A stretch of 64,000 nt of DNA from a bacterium. Its GTDB lineage: Bacteria; Spirochaetota; Leptospiria; Leptospirales; Leptonemataceae. The stretch covers positions 124,001 to 188,000 of the forward strand of contig JANSYA010000005.1 of the NCBI GenBank assembly GCA_024742665.1, in the 5' to 3' direction. A program made the position numbers and the translations under genes. Below the pieces are notes generated by a model, which did no database searches, was not told the origin of the DNA, and worked only from the letters and a program-made list of their open reading frames with translations. Shown one piece after another: positions 47,402 to 56,018 of this stretch (position 1 is its first letter; every line of letters begins with the position of its first letter).

Positions 47402-48838
47402 TCAGGCGTTCGCTTTGATCTCCGTGATCAGTTTGCTGATCGCGTCTTTCGCATCGCCCAGATACATCAGGCAGTTATCGTAGCCGTACAACTCGTTGTC
47501 GACGCCCGCGTAGCCGGGACGCAGACTGCGCTTGATCACGATCGATGTCCGCGCTTTATCGCAGTTCAGAATCGGCATGCCGTAAATCGGGCTGTTCTTG
47601 TCGTGGCGCGCCGCGGGATTCGTCACGTCGTTCGCACCGATGATCAACGCGATATCCGTGTTCGAAAAGTCGTCGTTGATTTCGTCCATCTCTTTGAGCT
47701 GTTCGTAGTCGACGTTCGCTTCGGCCAACAGCACGTTCATATGACCGGGCATTCGACCCGCGACCGGGTGAATCGCGTAGCGCACGGTCGTGCCGCGGGC
47801 GTTCAGTAGATCGGAGAGTTCCCGCACTACGTGCTGCGCCTGAGCGACGGCCATACCGTAGCCCGGAACGATGATCACAGACGAAGCCGAGTCGAACATC
47901 ATCGCCGTCTCTTCGACGCCGACCTGTTTGTAGACGATCTCTTTGCCGTCGCCGGAGCTTTCGCCGCCGGCCACGTTGCCGAAGCCGCCCAGGAGCACGT
48001 TCAATAGCGAGCGATTCATGCTCACGCACATAATCTGCGTAAGAATAATTCCCGAAGCGCCGACGAGCGCGCCCGTGATGATCAAGACTTTGTTGCCGAG
48101 TACGAATCCGGTCGTAGACGCCGCGATGCCCGAGTACGAGTTCAGCAGCGAAATCACGACGGGCATGTCCGCCCCGCCGATCGGAATTACCAGCAAGATG
48201 CCCATGAAGAGCGCCAGACCGACGGTGACCCACAGGATTGCATTGGCTTCCGGCGCCGCCATGCCCAGCGACTGAAAGATATTCGTCAGCGTGAAACTGT
48301 CGACGCTGAGCAACACGCCCAGACCGATCGATACCAGAATCAGGAATGCGTTCAGCGCATGCTGCAGCGGGAACATCACAGCCTTTTCCGTGACCAGTCC
48401 CTGCAATTTCCCAAAGGCGATCAAGGAACCGGTAAAAGTTACGCCGCCGATCAGAACGCTCAGGAAGATCGTTGCCGCGGTTTGCACTTCATGCACCGGG
48501 CTCTTGATGAACTCGGCGCTCGAAATCAGAACGGAAGCCGCGCCGCCGAAGCCGTTAAAGATGGCGACCATCTGGGGCATGCCGGTCATTTCGACTTTGA
48601 AGGCCATGACCACGCCGATAAGAGCGCCGATCAGAATGCCGGCGATGATCAGTTCGAAGGTGATGACCTGATTGTTCGCGAGAGTGACAACCACCGCGAG
48701 AAACATACCGAGAGCCGCCAGGAAATTGCCCTGGCGCGCCGTCCGCACTTTGCCCAGGCGTTTGATGCCCACGATAAACAAAACCGCGGATATTAAGTAC
48801 GCGATGTCTGTAATTACTTTTGTCGTTTCAAAATTCAT
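47402..48838 (-). CDS. pntB: NAD(P) transhydrogenase beta subunit
   Basis: 478 residues. About nine membrane helices in the first half, then the NADP-binding domain III with VIIVPGYGMAVAQAQHVVRE (GxGxxV motif), HPVAGRMPGHMNVLLAEA and GANDVTNPAARHDKNSPI. Uses the proton gradient to reduce NADP from NADH. 16 bases after the pntAB gene. Identification secure. Confidence 0.97.
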   Translation of the reverse strand: MNFETTKVITDIAYLISAVLFIVGIKRLGKVRTARQGNFLAALGMFLAVVVTLANNQVITFELIIAGILIGALIGVVMAFKVEMTGMPQMVAIFNGFGGAASVLISSAEFIKSPVHEVQTAATIFLSVLIGGVTFTGSLIAFGKLQGLVTEKAVMFPLQHALNAFLILVSIGLGVLLSVDSFTLTNIFQSLGMAAPEANAILWVTVGLALFMGILLVIPIGGADMPVVISLLNSYSGIAASTTGFVLGNKVLIITGALVGASGIILTQIMCVSMNRSLLNVLLGGFGNVAGGESSGDGKEIVYKQVGVEETAMMFDSASSVIIVPGYGMAVAQAQHVVRELSDLLNARGTTVRYAIHPVAGRMPGHMNVLLAEANVDYEQLKEMDEINDDFSNTDIALIIGANDVTNPAARHDKNSPIYGMPILNCDKARTSIVIKRSLRPGYAGVDNELYGYDNCLMYLGDAKDAISKLITEIKANA

Positions 48839-48854
48839 GTAATTCGAAACCGCC

Positions 48855-49160
48855 TTATTTCTTGATAAACATGCGGTGCATGCGGTCGGTCACCAGGAAT
48901 CCGCCGACGACGTTGATCGTCGCGAAAACCAGCGCGAGAAAGCCGAGGATGGAGCTTACGCCCCAATCGTAACCGAGGAACTGAATCAGGCCGGCGTCAT
49001 CGCCGCCAGCGCTCAAGATTGCACCGACCATGGTAATGCCCGAAATCGCGTTCGCGCCGGACATTAGAGGAGTGTGCAGCGTCGGCGGAACCTTGCTGAT
49101 CAGTTCGATTCCCAGAAAGACGGCCAGCACGAAGATGCTGAGTGCTACAATAAAATCCAT
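48855..49160 (-). CDS. pntAB: NAD(P) transhydrogenase alpha subunit, membrane part
   Basis: 101 residues, three helices, the domain IIa helices that are fused to domain I in E. coli. Typical end of helix 2 and linker: LHTPLMSGANAISGITMVGA and later NVVGGFLVTDRMHRMF. AGGAG lies seven bases before the ATG at 49160. Between pntAA and pntB, as in other three-subunit transhydrogenases. Confidence 0.94.
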   Translation of the reverse strand: MDFIVALSIFVLAVFLGIELISKVPPTLHTPLMSGANAISGITMVGAILSAGGDDAGLIQFLGYDWGVSSILGFLALVFATINVVGGFLVTDRMHRMFIKK

Positions 49161-49196
49161 ATCGTTCGTTCTCCTGTATTATATCGCTCGCGCCTT

Positions 49197-50363
49197 TCAG
49201 CCGAGGAGTTTTTTGGTCGGCTCATGAATGACTTCGCCGCCGTTGGTGATCAAAGCGCCCTGCACGATTTCGTCTTCGAGATCCAACTCGATGACGGCTT
49301 CCTTCGTCAGGTATTCGATCAAACTCAGAATATTGCGCGAATACAGCTGGCTCGCGTGATAGGGAACGCGCGCCGGCAAATTCGTTACGCCGATGACGGA
49401 TACGCCGTTTACAACCACGGTCTCGTTCGCTTTGGTCACCGAACAGTTGCCGCCGGACTCCGCAGCCATGTCGACGATCACAGCGCCGGGCTGCATGACT
49501 TCGAGCATCGCATCGGTAATCAGCAGCGGCGCTTTGCGACCCGGAACGTTGGCGGTCGTAATCACCGCGTCCGCGTCTTTCAGATGTTCGGTTAGAATCT
49601 CCTGCTGGCGACGAATGAAATCTTCGGAGGCCTGCTTCGCATAGCCGCCTTTATCTTCCATTGATTCTTCGCCTTCGGTCTTCTCTTCTTCCGGGGGCTC
49701 GATATAACGACCGCCGAGACTGAGGACTTGTTCTTTTACAGCGGGGCGCACGTCAGAGACTTCCACGACCGCGCCGAGACGTTTCGCGGTGGCAATCGCC
49801 TGCAGACCCGCGACACCCGCGCCCAGAATAATGACTTTGGCCGGCGAGATCGTGCCTGCCGCGGTCATCATCAGCGGAAAAATTTTCTTCAAAGACTCCG
49901 CCGCGATCAACGTGGCTTTGTAACCCGCCAGGTTCGTTTGCGAACTCAGCACGTCCATGCGCTGCGCTTTGGTAATGCGCGGGACCTGGTCCATGGCGAT
50001 CACGTTGACGCCGGTCTTCGCCGCCTGCTGCGCGAGCTCCGGATGATTCAAAGGCTGAAAGAAACCGATATACATCGCGCCCTGCTTCATGGCGTCGAGT
50101 TCGTGTTTGCCCAGTCCGGGATGATCGATCGGGCGCTGCACTTTTAGAATCACGTCGCTCTGGCTGTACAGACTCGCCGCGTCTTTTACAACTTCTGCGC
50201 CTTCTTTTTCATATTCGGCGTCCGAAAAACCGGAAGCCAGGCCAGCCCCACTTTCAATTCTAACAGTATGACCGAGCTTGCCGGTCAATTTGCCAACGCT
50301 CTCAGGAACGATCGCAACGCGAGTTTCGCCTTCTACTATTTCTTTTGGAATTCCAAGGTTCAA
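49197..50363 (-). CDS. pntAA: NAD(P) transhydrogenase alpha subunit, NAD-binding domain I
   Basis: 388 residues. Alanine-dehydrogenase-like domain: LGIPKEIVEGETRVAIVPES start, VIILGAGVAGLQAIATAKRLG as NAD loop, RKAPLLITDAMLEVMQPGAV and DMAAESGGNCSVTKANE. It binds NAD(H) outside the membrane. The start is a TTG with AGGAG eight bases upstream, which decides it. First gene of the pnt operon; about 160 bases of non-coding DNA lie upstream. Confidence 0.95.
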   Translation of the reverse strand: MNLGIPKEIVEGETRVAIVPESVGKLTGKLGHTVRIESGAGLASGFSDAEYEKEGAEVVKDAASLYSQSDVILKVQRPIDHPGLGKHELDAMKQGAMYIGFFQPLNHPELAQQAAKTGVNVIAMDQVPRITKAQRMDVLSSQTNLAGYKATLIAAESLKKIFPLMMTAAGTISPAKVIILGAGVAGLQAIATAKRLGAVVEVSDVRPAVKEQVLSLGGRYIEPPEEEKTEGEESMEDKGGYAKQASEDFIRRQQEILTEHLKDADAVITTANVPGRKAPLLITDAMLEVMQPGAVIVDMAAESGGNCSVTKANETVVVNGVSVIGVTNLPARVPYHASQLYSRNILSLIEYLTKEAVIELDLEDEIVQGALITNGGEVIHEPTKKLLG

Positions 50364-50526
50364 ATCAGTGTTCTCCTGATTTCACAATTCCGCATATGAT
50401 CCGGCTCGTTGTAAGACGCGAACACTGTTCACGCGAAACGCTGAAACCTACCGGATCGCGGTTAAGGTAGGACACGGTTTAGGATCGAAGCCGCCCGGTC
50501 AAGTTTGTACGCTTTGGATGGCGCGT

Positions 50527-51378
50527 TCACCAGAGGATATAGGCTTTTTCGGCGAGGCGAATAAACCAATGATAGGGGATCGCCGTTCGACCATATTCGC
50601 CCCATTCGCCGCCCGCTGAATTTTGTAATATGAATACGCCGCGCGCTTCGTCATAGCCGACGATCGCCAGCGTCTGCGAACCGACTTCCTGACCGGCGGG
50701 TACGCGCCACTCACGCCCGCGATGGTTGACAAAGTTTTCGCTGATGCGCAAACGCAAAATCACCACCGAGCCCTGATAGATGTGCGCTTTGACCTGCTCC
50801 AGATCCTGGTAGTCTACGCGACCGTACCCGGACACACGATAACGCTCCGCGTCTTCCAGAGCCAGACGACCGGGCTGGTAGACATAATCATTCTCGCGAT
50901 AAGGCATGTACTTCTCGTGGGGGCAGCCGGATTGCTCCAGCAATTGCAGAGTCGCCAGAATGCTGACCGCCTGGTTGCGACCGCGATTCAGGCGATTGAA
51001 AATCGCAGCGGGCGAACAAATATAGTCCGCCTGCCCCCGCCTGTGTCGCTGAGCATGACTGAAGGCGGCATAGCCGACCGCCCAGGCGGCGCCGCTGGAC
51101 TGGGAGCCCTGGTCCCCGGGCGCGAGTAAGCCGGGGATGGTATGACTCACGGGCATATCTTCCGCGACGCTGGCGATTACAATCGGTACGGATTCATCAT
51201 ACTTCGCCCAGTTGGTTTCGATGGGATGCATTTGAACTTCCCAGGGCATGAGCGGAGGTTTGCGCTGACCCGGCAGCATCTGGCACATCGCCAGCGAGAA
51301 AAACACGAGGGGCGCCGCTAAAAGCGCCCGAAGATAAGAGCAGACCGAAGCGATTCGGAAACTATACCGCGAAACCAT
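50527..51378 (-). CDS. Papain-fold (C1-like) protein lacking catalytic residues
   Basis: 283 residues from ATG 51378 (a TTG at 51396 is possible). A hydrophobic N-terminus, LLAAPLVFFSLAMC, could be a signal or relaxed lipobox. The papain family opening, usually DQGxQGSCVGWA, here reads DQGSQSSGAAWAVGYAAF: the catalytic Cys is Gly96. Later the usual GGHAMxVVGYD reads EVGSQTLAIVGYDE, so the catalytic His is Gln. The Asn block is kept as LQNSAGGEWGEYGR. The fold is well preserved but the protein cannot be a thiol protease, so it is probably a binding protein. It sits between the pnt operon and a methyltransferase gene. Confidence 0.8.
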   Translation of the reverse strand: MVSRYSFRIASVCSYLRALLAAPLVFFSLAMCQMLPGQRKPPLMPWEVQMHPIETNWAKYDESVPIVIASVAEDMPVSHTIPGLLAPGDQGSQSSGAAWAVGYAAFSHAQRHRRGQADYICSPAAIFNRLNRGRNQAVSILATLQLLEQSGCPHEKYMPYRENDYVYQPGRLALEDAERYRVSGYGRVDYQDLEQVKAHIYQGSVVILRLRISENFVNHRGREWRVPAGQEVGSQTLAIVGYDEARGVFILQNSAGGEWGEYGRTAIPYHWFIRLAEKAYILW

Positions 51379-51497
51379 ATCTTGTATTTCGACCAATCCG
51401 ACGCGACGCCCGGCGATTTTCTCGCGCTATCGAAGGCAATGGCGCAACACCCGGCCTGCATTCAGGCCAGCGCGCAGCGAAGTTTCAATCCATAAGT

Positions 51498-52550
51498 ATG
51501 TCCGAGACTTTCTCAAATCCAACCGACGACGAAGCGATGCCGATCGACGGACCGCGTCCTTCAGCCGTTCGTTCCGAAAATGGCGCGAAGCAGCAGCGTT
51601 CCCCTCGCAATCAGACGCTGCAGCTGAGTGCGGAAGACCGCGCGCGCCTCGCTCCATTCATTCTGACCGCGTCGGACCCACGAGCACATCCTCTCCCGCC
51701 GGACTCAATCATCCAGGGCGACTTCTTCGAGTGCGCCGAACTGATCGCGCCGGATTCGATTGATTTGCTCTTCGTGGATCCCCCGTACAATTTAACGAAG
51801 CAGTTCAATCGCAACGTCTTTCGCCAGCGCTCCCTCGATGAATACGCGGATTGGCTGGAGTCCTGGCTGCCTCGCATCTATCCCGCGCTCAAGCGCGAAG
51901 CCTCAGTTTATATTTGCGGCGACTGGCGATCTTCGTCCGCGATCCATCAGGTGTGCGAAAAATATTTTACCGTGCGCAATCGTATTACCTTCGAACGCGA
52001 AAAAGGCCGCGGCGCGCGCAACGACTGGAAAAACAGCAGCGAAGACATCTGGTTTTGCACGGTTTCCAAAAATTACTATTTCAACTCCGAGGCGGTCAAA
52101 CTCAAGCGACGCGTCATCGCGCCCTATCGTCTCAACGGCAAAGCCCGCGACTGGGACGACGAAGACGACGGCAAATTTCGCCTGACGAATTCTTCTAATC
52201 TATGGACCGACATTACCGTGCCGTTCTGGTCTATGTCCGAAAATACGCCGCATCCAACTCAAAAGCCGGAGAAGCTGCTCGCAAAGATTCTTCTGGCCAG
52301 CAGCCAACCCGGCGATCGCGTGCTCGATCCCTTCGCGGGTTCCGGAACCACCGGCGTCGTCGCCCGAAAGCTCGGCCGCGAATTTCAGATGATCGAATTA
52401 GAAGAGGAATACTGCTTGTACGCGCTGCGCAGACTCGAACTCGCCGACGCGAATGCGAATATCCAGGGATACGCCGACAGCGTTTTCTGGGAACGCAACA
52501 GCGCGCCGAATCTGCGGCCGCGGCCTCAGGCTTCGCGCCTGGATCCCTGA
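51498..52550 (+). CDS. Site-specific DNA methyltransferase, beta class (orphan)
   Basis: 350 residues. Motif IV is FVDPPYNLT (Asp94-Tyr97), which is before motif I, VLDPFAGSGTTG (277-288); a target-recognition region (about 140-245) lies between, and HPTQKPEKLL is motif X. This order is that of beta-class amino-methyltransferases that make N6-methyladenine or N4-methylcytosine; DPPY favours adenine. No restriction gene is adjacent, so it looks like an orphan with an epigenetic or protective role. The first 40 residues are disordered. ATG start. Convergent with the DUF1175 gene. Confidence 0.88.
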   Translation: MSETFSNPTDDEAMPIDGPRPSAVRSENGAKQQRSPRNQTLQLSAEDRARLAPFILTASDPRAHPLPPDSIIQGDFFECAELIAPDSIDLLFVDPPYNLTKQFNRNVFRQRSLDEYADWLESWLPRIYPALKREASVYICGDWRSSSAIHQVCEKYFTVRNRITFEREKGRGARNDWKNSSEDIWFCTVSKNYYFNSEAVKLKRRVIAPYRLNGKARDWDDEDDGKFRLTNSSNLWTDITVPFWSMSENTPHPTQKPEKLLAKILLASSQPGDRVLDPFAGSGTTGVVARKLGREFQMIELEEEYCLYALRRLELADANANIQGYADSVFWERNSAPNLRPRPQASRLDP

Positions 52551-52560
52551 GTCGTGCGTC

Positions 52561-53607
52561 TCAGTCCAGAATGTGAAAGCGATACACGCCCAAAAAGCGA
52601 TCGTTACCGACAGTCGGACGCCAGCGGACATCCTCCGATTCGAGTAAATAGGCGATCGGCACGCGTTTGATACCGGCCTCGCCGCCGGTATGATATAGAA
52701 TCACCGCTCCGTTGCGCGGATCGTTTTCCGCGACGATCATAGAATGGAAGGGCATTTCGCTATCGTCGGGATTCCAGAAAAAGAGCAGATCTCCCGGAAG
52801 CGCCGCCCCGGGATCGCGACCGATGCGCCGTGCATTCAGTCGGGCCAGGAATTCGGCGCTTGCGAAGTCCGCGAAATTCGCTTCGATCGGACTCCGGCCT
52901 GTCGCCACTCGAAAGATGCGCTCTCCCAATACGGGCACAGCGGGATAGTGATAGCGACGCACGTCCGGCAAATTTTTATCGAGCACCACTCCCGACCTTC
53001 GCTGCCAGCGGGCGTCGTGTTTTTTTAAGGCTTCGCGGTAAGCGAAACGAATCAGACCGGAGCAGTCCCGTTCTCCGCGATTCCAGGCATGCGAAGTTCT
53101 CAGGTACTGCGAATCGGCGATGCGGAGGAACCAGGCGCGAAAGGCGGAGCGATCGGCCGCCGCCGTCAGCTCAACGGCGTCAGGAAAACCATCGCCGTCG
53201 GAATCCATCCGACCGGCGCCTGCGAAATTCAATACTACCACGGCCCCGTGATTCGTAAAAAAGACCGCCCGTCCCGGCGGACCGGCGCTGCGAAAGTGAA
53301 TGCTGCTCTGGCCCGAAGCGTTTTGCTCGCGCTTCAAGATTTCGACCGCCTGCGCATCCCCCAGAGGTCCGAGAACCACCAGCGCAGTTTCGGCCGGGAA
53401 GTTCGTCGCAAATCGTAAAACGCCCCCGGCAACTCCGTTGGCGGCGAAGCTACGCGTTTCCAGCTCGATTGACGTATCGCCCGAGGATCCCAGACGAAAA
53501 TCACAGGCTCCCGTCACGCTCGCACTGACGCAAAGCCAGGCTCCAATCAGAGTCCGCAGAATATGCTTTACGTTATCCGCCTGCAAAGTGCAAATCAACC
53601 GGAACAA
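52561..53607 (-). CDS. DUF1175 (YfaT-like) lipoprotein
   Basis: 348 residues. HILRTLIGAWLCVSASVTGAC is a signal with lipobox. A beta domain and the calcium-type motif DSDGDGFPD (residues 135-143) precede DUF1175, seen in FRAWFLRIADSQYLR, HAWNRGERDCSGLIRFAYRE (Cys182) and PGDLLFFW with PFHSM (His288). The DC-SG and later H-S pair resemble the NlpC/P60 layout, so it may be a papain-fold hydrolase. DUF1175 is the domain of E. coli YfaT, encoded beside the macroglobulin YfaS. The start is a TTG at 53607 or a TTG at 53586; the next gene diverges immediately. Confidence 0.82.
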   Translation of the reverse strand: MFRLICTLQADNVKHILRTLIGAWLCVSASVTGACDFRLGSSGDTSIELETRSFAANGVAGGVLRFATNFPAETALVVLGPLGDAQAVEILKREQNASGQSSIHFRSAGPPGRAVFFTNHGAVVVLNFAGAGRMDSDGDGFPDAVELTAAADRSAFRAWFLRIADSQYLRTSHAWNRGERDCSGLIRFAYREALKKHDARWQRRSGVVLDKNLPDVRRYHYPAVPVLGERIFRVATGRSPIEANFADFASAEFLARLNARRIGRDPGAALPGDLLFFWNPDDSEMPFHSMIVAENDPRNGAVILYHTGGEAGIKRVPIAYLLESEDVRWRPTVGNDRFLGVYRFHILD

Positions 53608-53610
53608 TTT

Positions 53611-55416
53611 ATGACGACCTCATTCCTACAGACCCTGTGGACCGATCCACAGCGCCGTCTCCTGCTCGTCGGGAGTGCCGCGGTCGGGCTGATCCTGCTG
53701 ATCGGCGTATCGGCCTACGCTCTCGGTCGAGAATATCTGCTCGACGAGGCGATTGAAGACACGGCCCAGATGGTTTCCCGGGAAGCGATCTTCTTCGCCG
53801 AAGTGCGCAATCCCGCCCGGACACTCAAGGACTGGGAGGCGTCGGCCGCGGCGAGCCGTCTCGCGAAGCTGCCAGCCTACCAGAACTTGCGCGCGGCGCC
53901 GCAATTGCAAGCTTACAACGATCTTTCGTATCTACTCGAATTAAAAACGGGCCTCGCTCCGACCGACATCATCGACAGCCTCGACCGGCCGCTGGGTTTC
54001 GCCTGGTTTCCGGAGCAGGCCTTTGTACTGATCGCGCGCACCGATCTGAAGTCCCGGATGGGAATCCGTCTGCTCGAAGCCCTCAAGGGCAAGACGATTG
54101 AGCTGCCGAACGAAGCCGATTTCGATCGCGTTAAAGATGCCGCTCCCGCCAGCGAAGAGACTGCCGATCAAGAGGGCGAAACCGAAATCATCAACCAGGA
54201 AGAAGCGGCGCCGGTCCTGCTGGAACGCCCCACTGAACTTTCCAACTTAAAGCTGACCCGCATCGAGTACGGATCACGAAGCGTCTTTATGCTGCTGCTC
54301 GGCGACGTCTTCTTTCTCTCTGATTCACTGGAACGACTCGAAGAATCTCTGCTGCTCGCAGGCAACGCGGATGCGAAATCTCTGGGAACTCTGGCAGGCA
54401 TGCCCGCGGCCCGGGAGCGCCTGAAAAAACAAGACGCGGGCCTGTTGGTATACGGAGCCGCGCTGGCTGAGAGCTGGGGCGTGGCCGCGGCTACGATCGG
54501 CGGCGACCGGGGATTGATCGCAGTGCTGCGTAAATCAGAGGATGCCGCTCGTGCTCCGGGAGACGTGGCGCTCCGCTTCGATCTGTTTCCGGCAGGCGCA
54601 GCCCGATTCGCCTCGGCCCGGGCAGGCAATGAATCCAAAAAGGACCGCGCCTTCCCCGCCCGTGATTTCGCGCGGCTGGCCCCGCGGGATTCTCTGGCCC
54701 AGTTCATAACGAGCCGCGATACGCCCGCGAGTTTACTTGAATACTTCGAAGATGTCAGCGGACCGTCCGGTGCTTTCGCGAATCGCTTCGAGGATTTCGC
54801 CAGCGCGGCGAAATTGAAACTCACCCTGCCCGAACAAGAACGCGACGGCTTTTCGCTCATCTGGCGCGGCTTTGCCGCCGACGGCCGCAGCCTCTATCCC
54901 CACGGCCTCGTCGCACTGCCCGACGCGAAAGCTACATCGCTATTAGAGTACGGCGCGGCGGTCTTCGGGCAGCCGAATCAAAACGAAGCGCTTCAGTTTC
55001 AGAATATAAGCTATACCCGCACCGGTCGCAAAGGGCGACACTACGAAGTCTCGGCGGCGGCGCTCAGCGTGGCCGGACAAAAACCCGGAGTGCTCGCAAC
55101 GCGCACGCCGGATTTGACCGCGACGATCAGCGCGAGCCTGGGAACCCGCCCGGCGAATAGCGATCAGTCGAGCTATAAAACGCTGGGCGAGCATGCCGAC
55201 GATCCCATCCAGATCATCGTCAATCTAAACGAGGCGCGCCTGGCTCTGCGCGCTCTGTTTCAATTCGGCGCGACACGCAATCCGGACTATTCGATCAAAA
55301 CGATCAATCGCGACGTCATGCCCCTGGTCGACGCCTTTCGCGACTACGGCGTCCTGCACCTGACGGCGGGTTCGAATCAGGCCGTGTACGGCACGCTGGT
55401 CGTTACCCATCAATAA
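53611..55416 (+). CDS. Large membrane-anchored exported protein, possible DUF2138/DUF3352 relative
   Basis: 601 residues from ATG 53611. One membrane helix, LLLVGSAAVGLILLIGVSAYAL (about residues 17-38), with the rest outside the cytoplasm. The early part AIFFAEVRNPARTLKDWEAS and LDRPLGFAWFPEQAFVLIARTDL look like proteins of DUF3352 type, which also place a helix before a repeat of VLIAR-type strands; by position (beside the YfaT-like gene) it could fill the role of YfaA (DUF2138). I could not confirm either family. The end DYGVLHLTAGSNQAVYGTLVV resembles a closing strand. It diverges from the DUF1175 gene with almost no spacer. Confidence 0.6.
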   Translation: MTTSFLQTLWTDPQRRLLLVGSAAVGLILLIGVSAYALGREYLLDEAIEDTAQMVSREAIFFAEVRNPARTLKDWEASAAASRLAKLPAYQNLRAAPQLQAYNDLSYLLELKTGLAPTDIIDSLDRPLGFAWFPEQAFVLIARTDLKSRMGIRLLEALKGKTIELPNEADFDRVKDAAPASEETADQEGETEIINQEEAAPVLLERPTELSNLKLTRIEYGSRSVFMLLLGDVFFLSDSLERLEESLLLAGNADAKSLGTLAGMPAARERLKKQDAGLLVYGAALAESWGVAAATIGGDRGLIAVLRKSEDAARAPGDVALRFDLFPAGAARFASARAGNESKKDRAFPARDFARLAPRDSLAQFITSRDTPASLLEYFEDVSGPSGAFANRFEDFASAAKLKLTLPEQERDGFSLIWRGFAADGRSLYPHGLVALPDAKATSLLEYGAAVFGQPNQNEALQFQNISYTRTGRKGRHYEVSAAALSVAGQKPGVLATRTPDLTATISASLGTRPANSDQSSYKTLGEHADDPIQIIVNLNEARLALRALFQFGATRNPDYSIKTINRDVMPLVDAFRDYGVLHLTAGSNQAVYGTLVVTHQ

Positions 55417-55438
55417 TACGGAATCGGAGAATCAGCTA

Positions 55439-55735
55439 ATGAGCATACAAAAACTCGATCCGCAGGCTCTGGCCGCGGCCCTGCAAGATCTGCCGGACTG
55501 GAGGATTGAAAACGAAAAGCTGCACCGCGAATTTCGTTTCGCCGATTTCAAAACAGCTTTCGCCTTCATGACCCGCTGCGCGGAAAAAGCCGAGGAACTA
55601 AACCACCACCCTGAATGGTTCAACGTTTACAACAAAGTCATCGTAGATTTAACGACTCATGACGCGGGCGGTATCAGCCAATCGGACTTTGATCTGGCCC
55701 GGTCAATGAACGCCTTCGCCGCCGAGCTGAAATAA
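55439..55735 (+). CDS. 4a-hydroxytetrahydrobiopterin dehydratase (PCD/DCoH)
   Basis: 98 residues, the whole family length. The active-site motif is EELNHHPEWFNVYNKV, with His56, His57 and Trp60, and the later His74 in LTTHDAGG. It dehydrates 4a-hydroxytetrahydropterin to dihydropterin, recycling the cofactor of aromatic amino acid hydroxylases, or has a role in pterin metabolism. ATG 23 bases after the preceding gene. No phenylalanine hydroxylase is in the window. Confidence 0.94.
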   Translation: MSIQKLDPQALAAALQDLPDWRIENEKLHREFRFADFKTAFAFMTRCAEKAEELNHHPEWFNVYNKVIVDLTTHDAGGISQSDFDLARSMNAFAAELK

Positions 55736-55850
55736 CAGCTTAGATTGGCGCGTGCCCTGTTCGAACGGCGCGGTCGGCGCGTTTCTAAATTCTCTGGTGG
55801 CGATGCTCTGCGCGATACCCGGGCTCACTCACTGCTGGCGGCGCGTTCAA

Positions 55851-56018
55851 TATTACTCGCACGACGCGGCGCGCTTAATACTACTCGCGCGACGCGGCGC
55901 GCTTAATACTACTCGCGCGACGCGGCGCGCTTAATACTACTCGCGCGACGCGGCGCGCTTAATACTACTCGCGCGACGCGGCGCGCTTAATACTACTCGC
56001 GCGACGCGGCGCGCTCGA
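55851..56018. repeat. Six tandem copies of a 28-bp unit
   Basis: A 28-base unit beginning TACTACTCGCGCGACG and ending GCGCGCTTAA is repeated with no spacers at 55851, 55879, 55907, 55935, 55963 and 55991. Copies 2-5 are identical; copy 1 has two substitutions and copy 6 ends TCGA instead of TTAA. The core GCGCGACGCGGCGCGC is a near-palindrome (GCGCG-n-CGCG-n-CGCGC) able to form a hairpin. A degenerate copy may lie at 55823-55850. The last copy encodes the final residues and stop of the SDR gene on the minus strand. Lies between two convergent genes. Confidence 0.95.

Noticed and set aside
50425..50440. Third parS-like site (CTGTTCACGCGAAACG) upstream of pntAA
   Set aside because: Only 11 of 16 bases match and the palindrome is broken, so it is likely chance.
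55851..56018. CRISPR array
   Set aside because: The 28-base units touch each other with no spacers, and no cas genes are seen; this is a tandem repeat.
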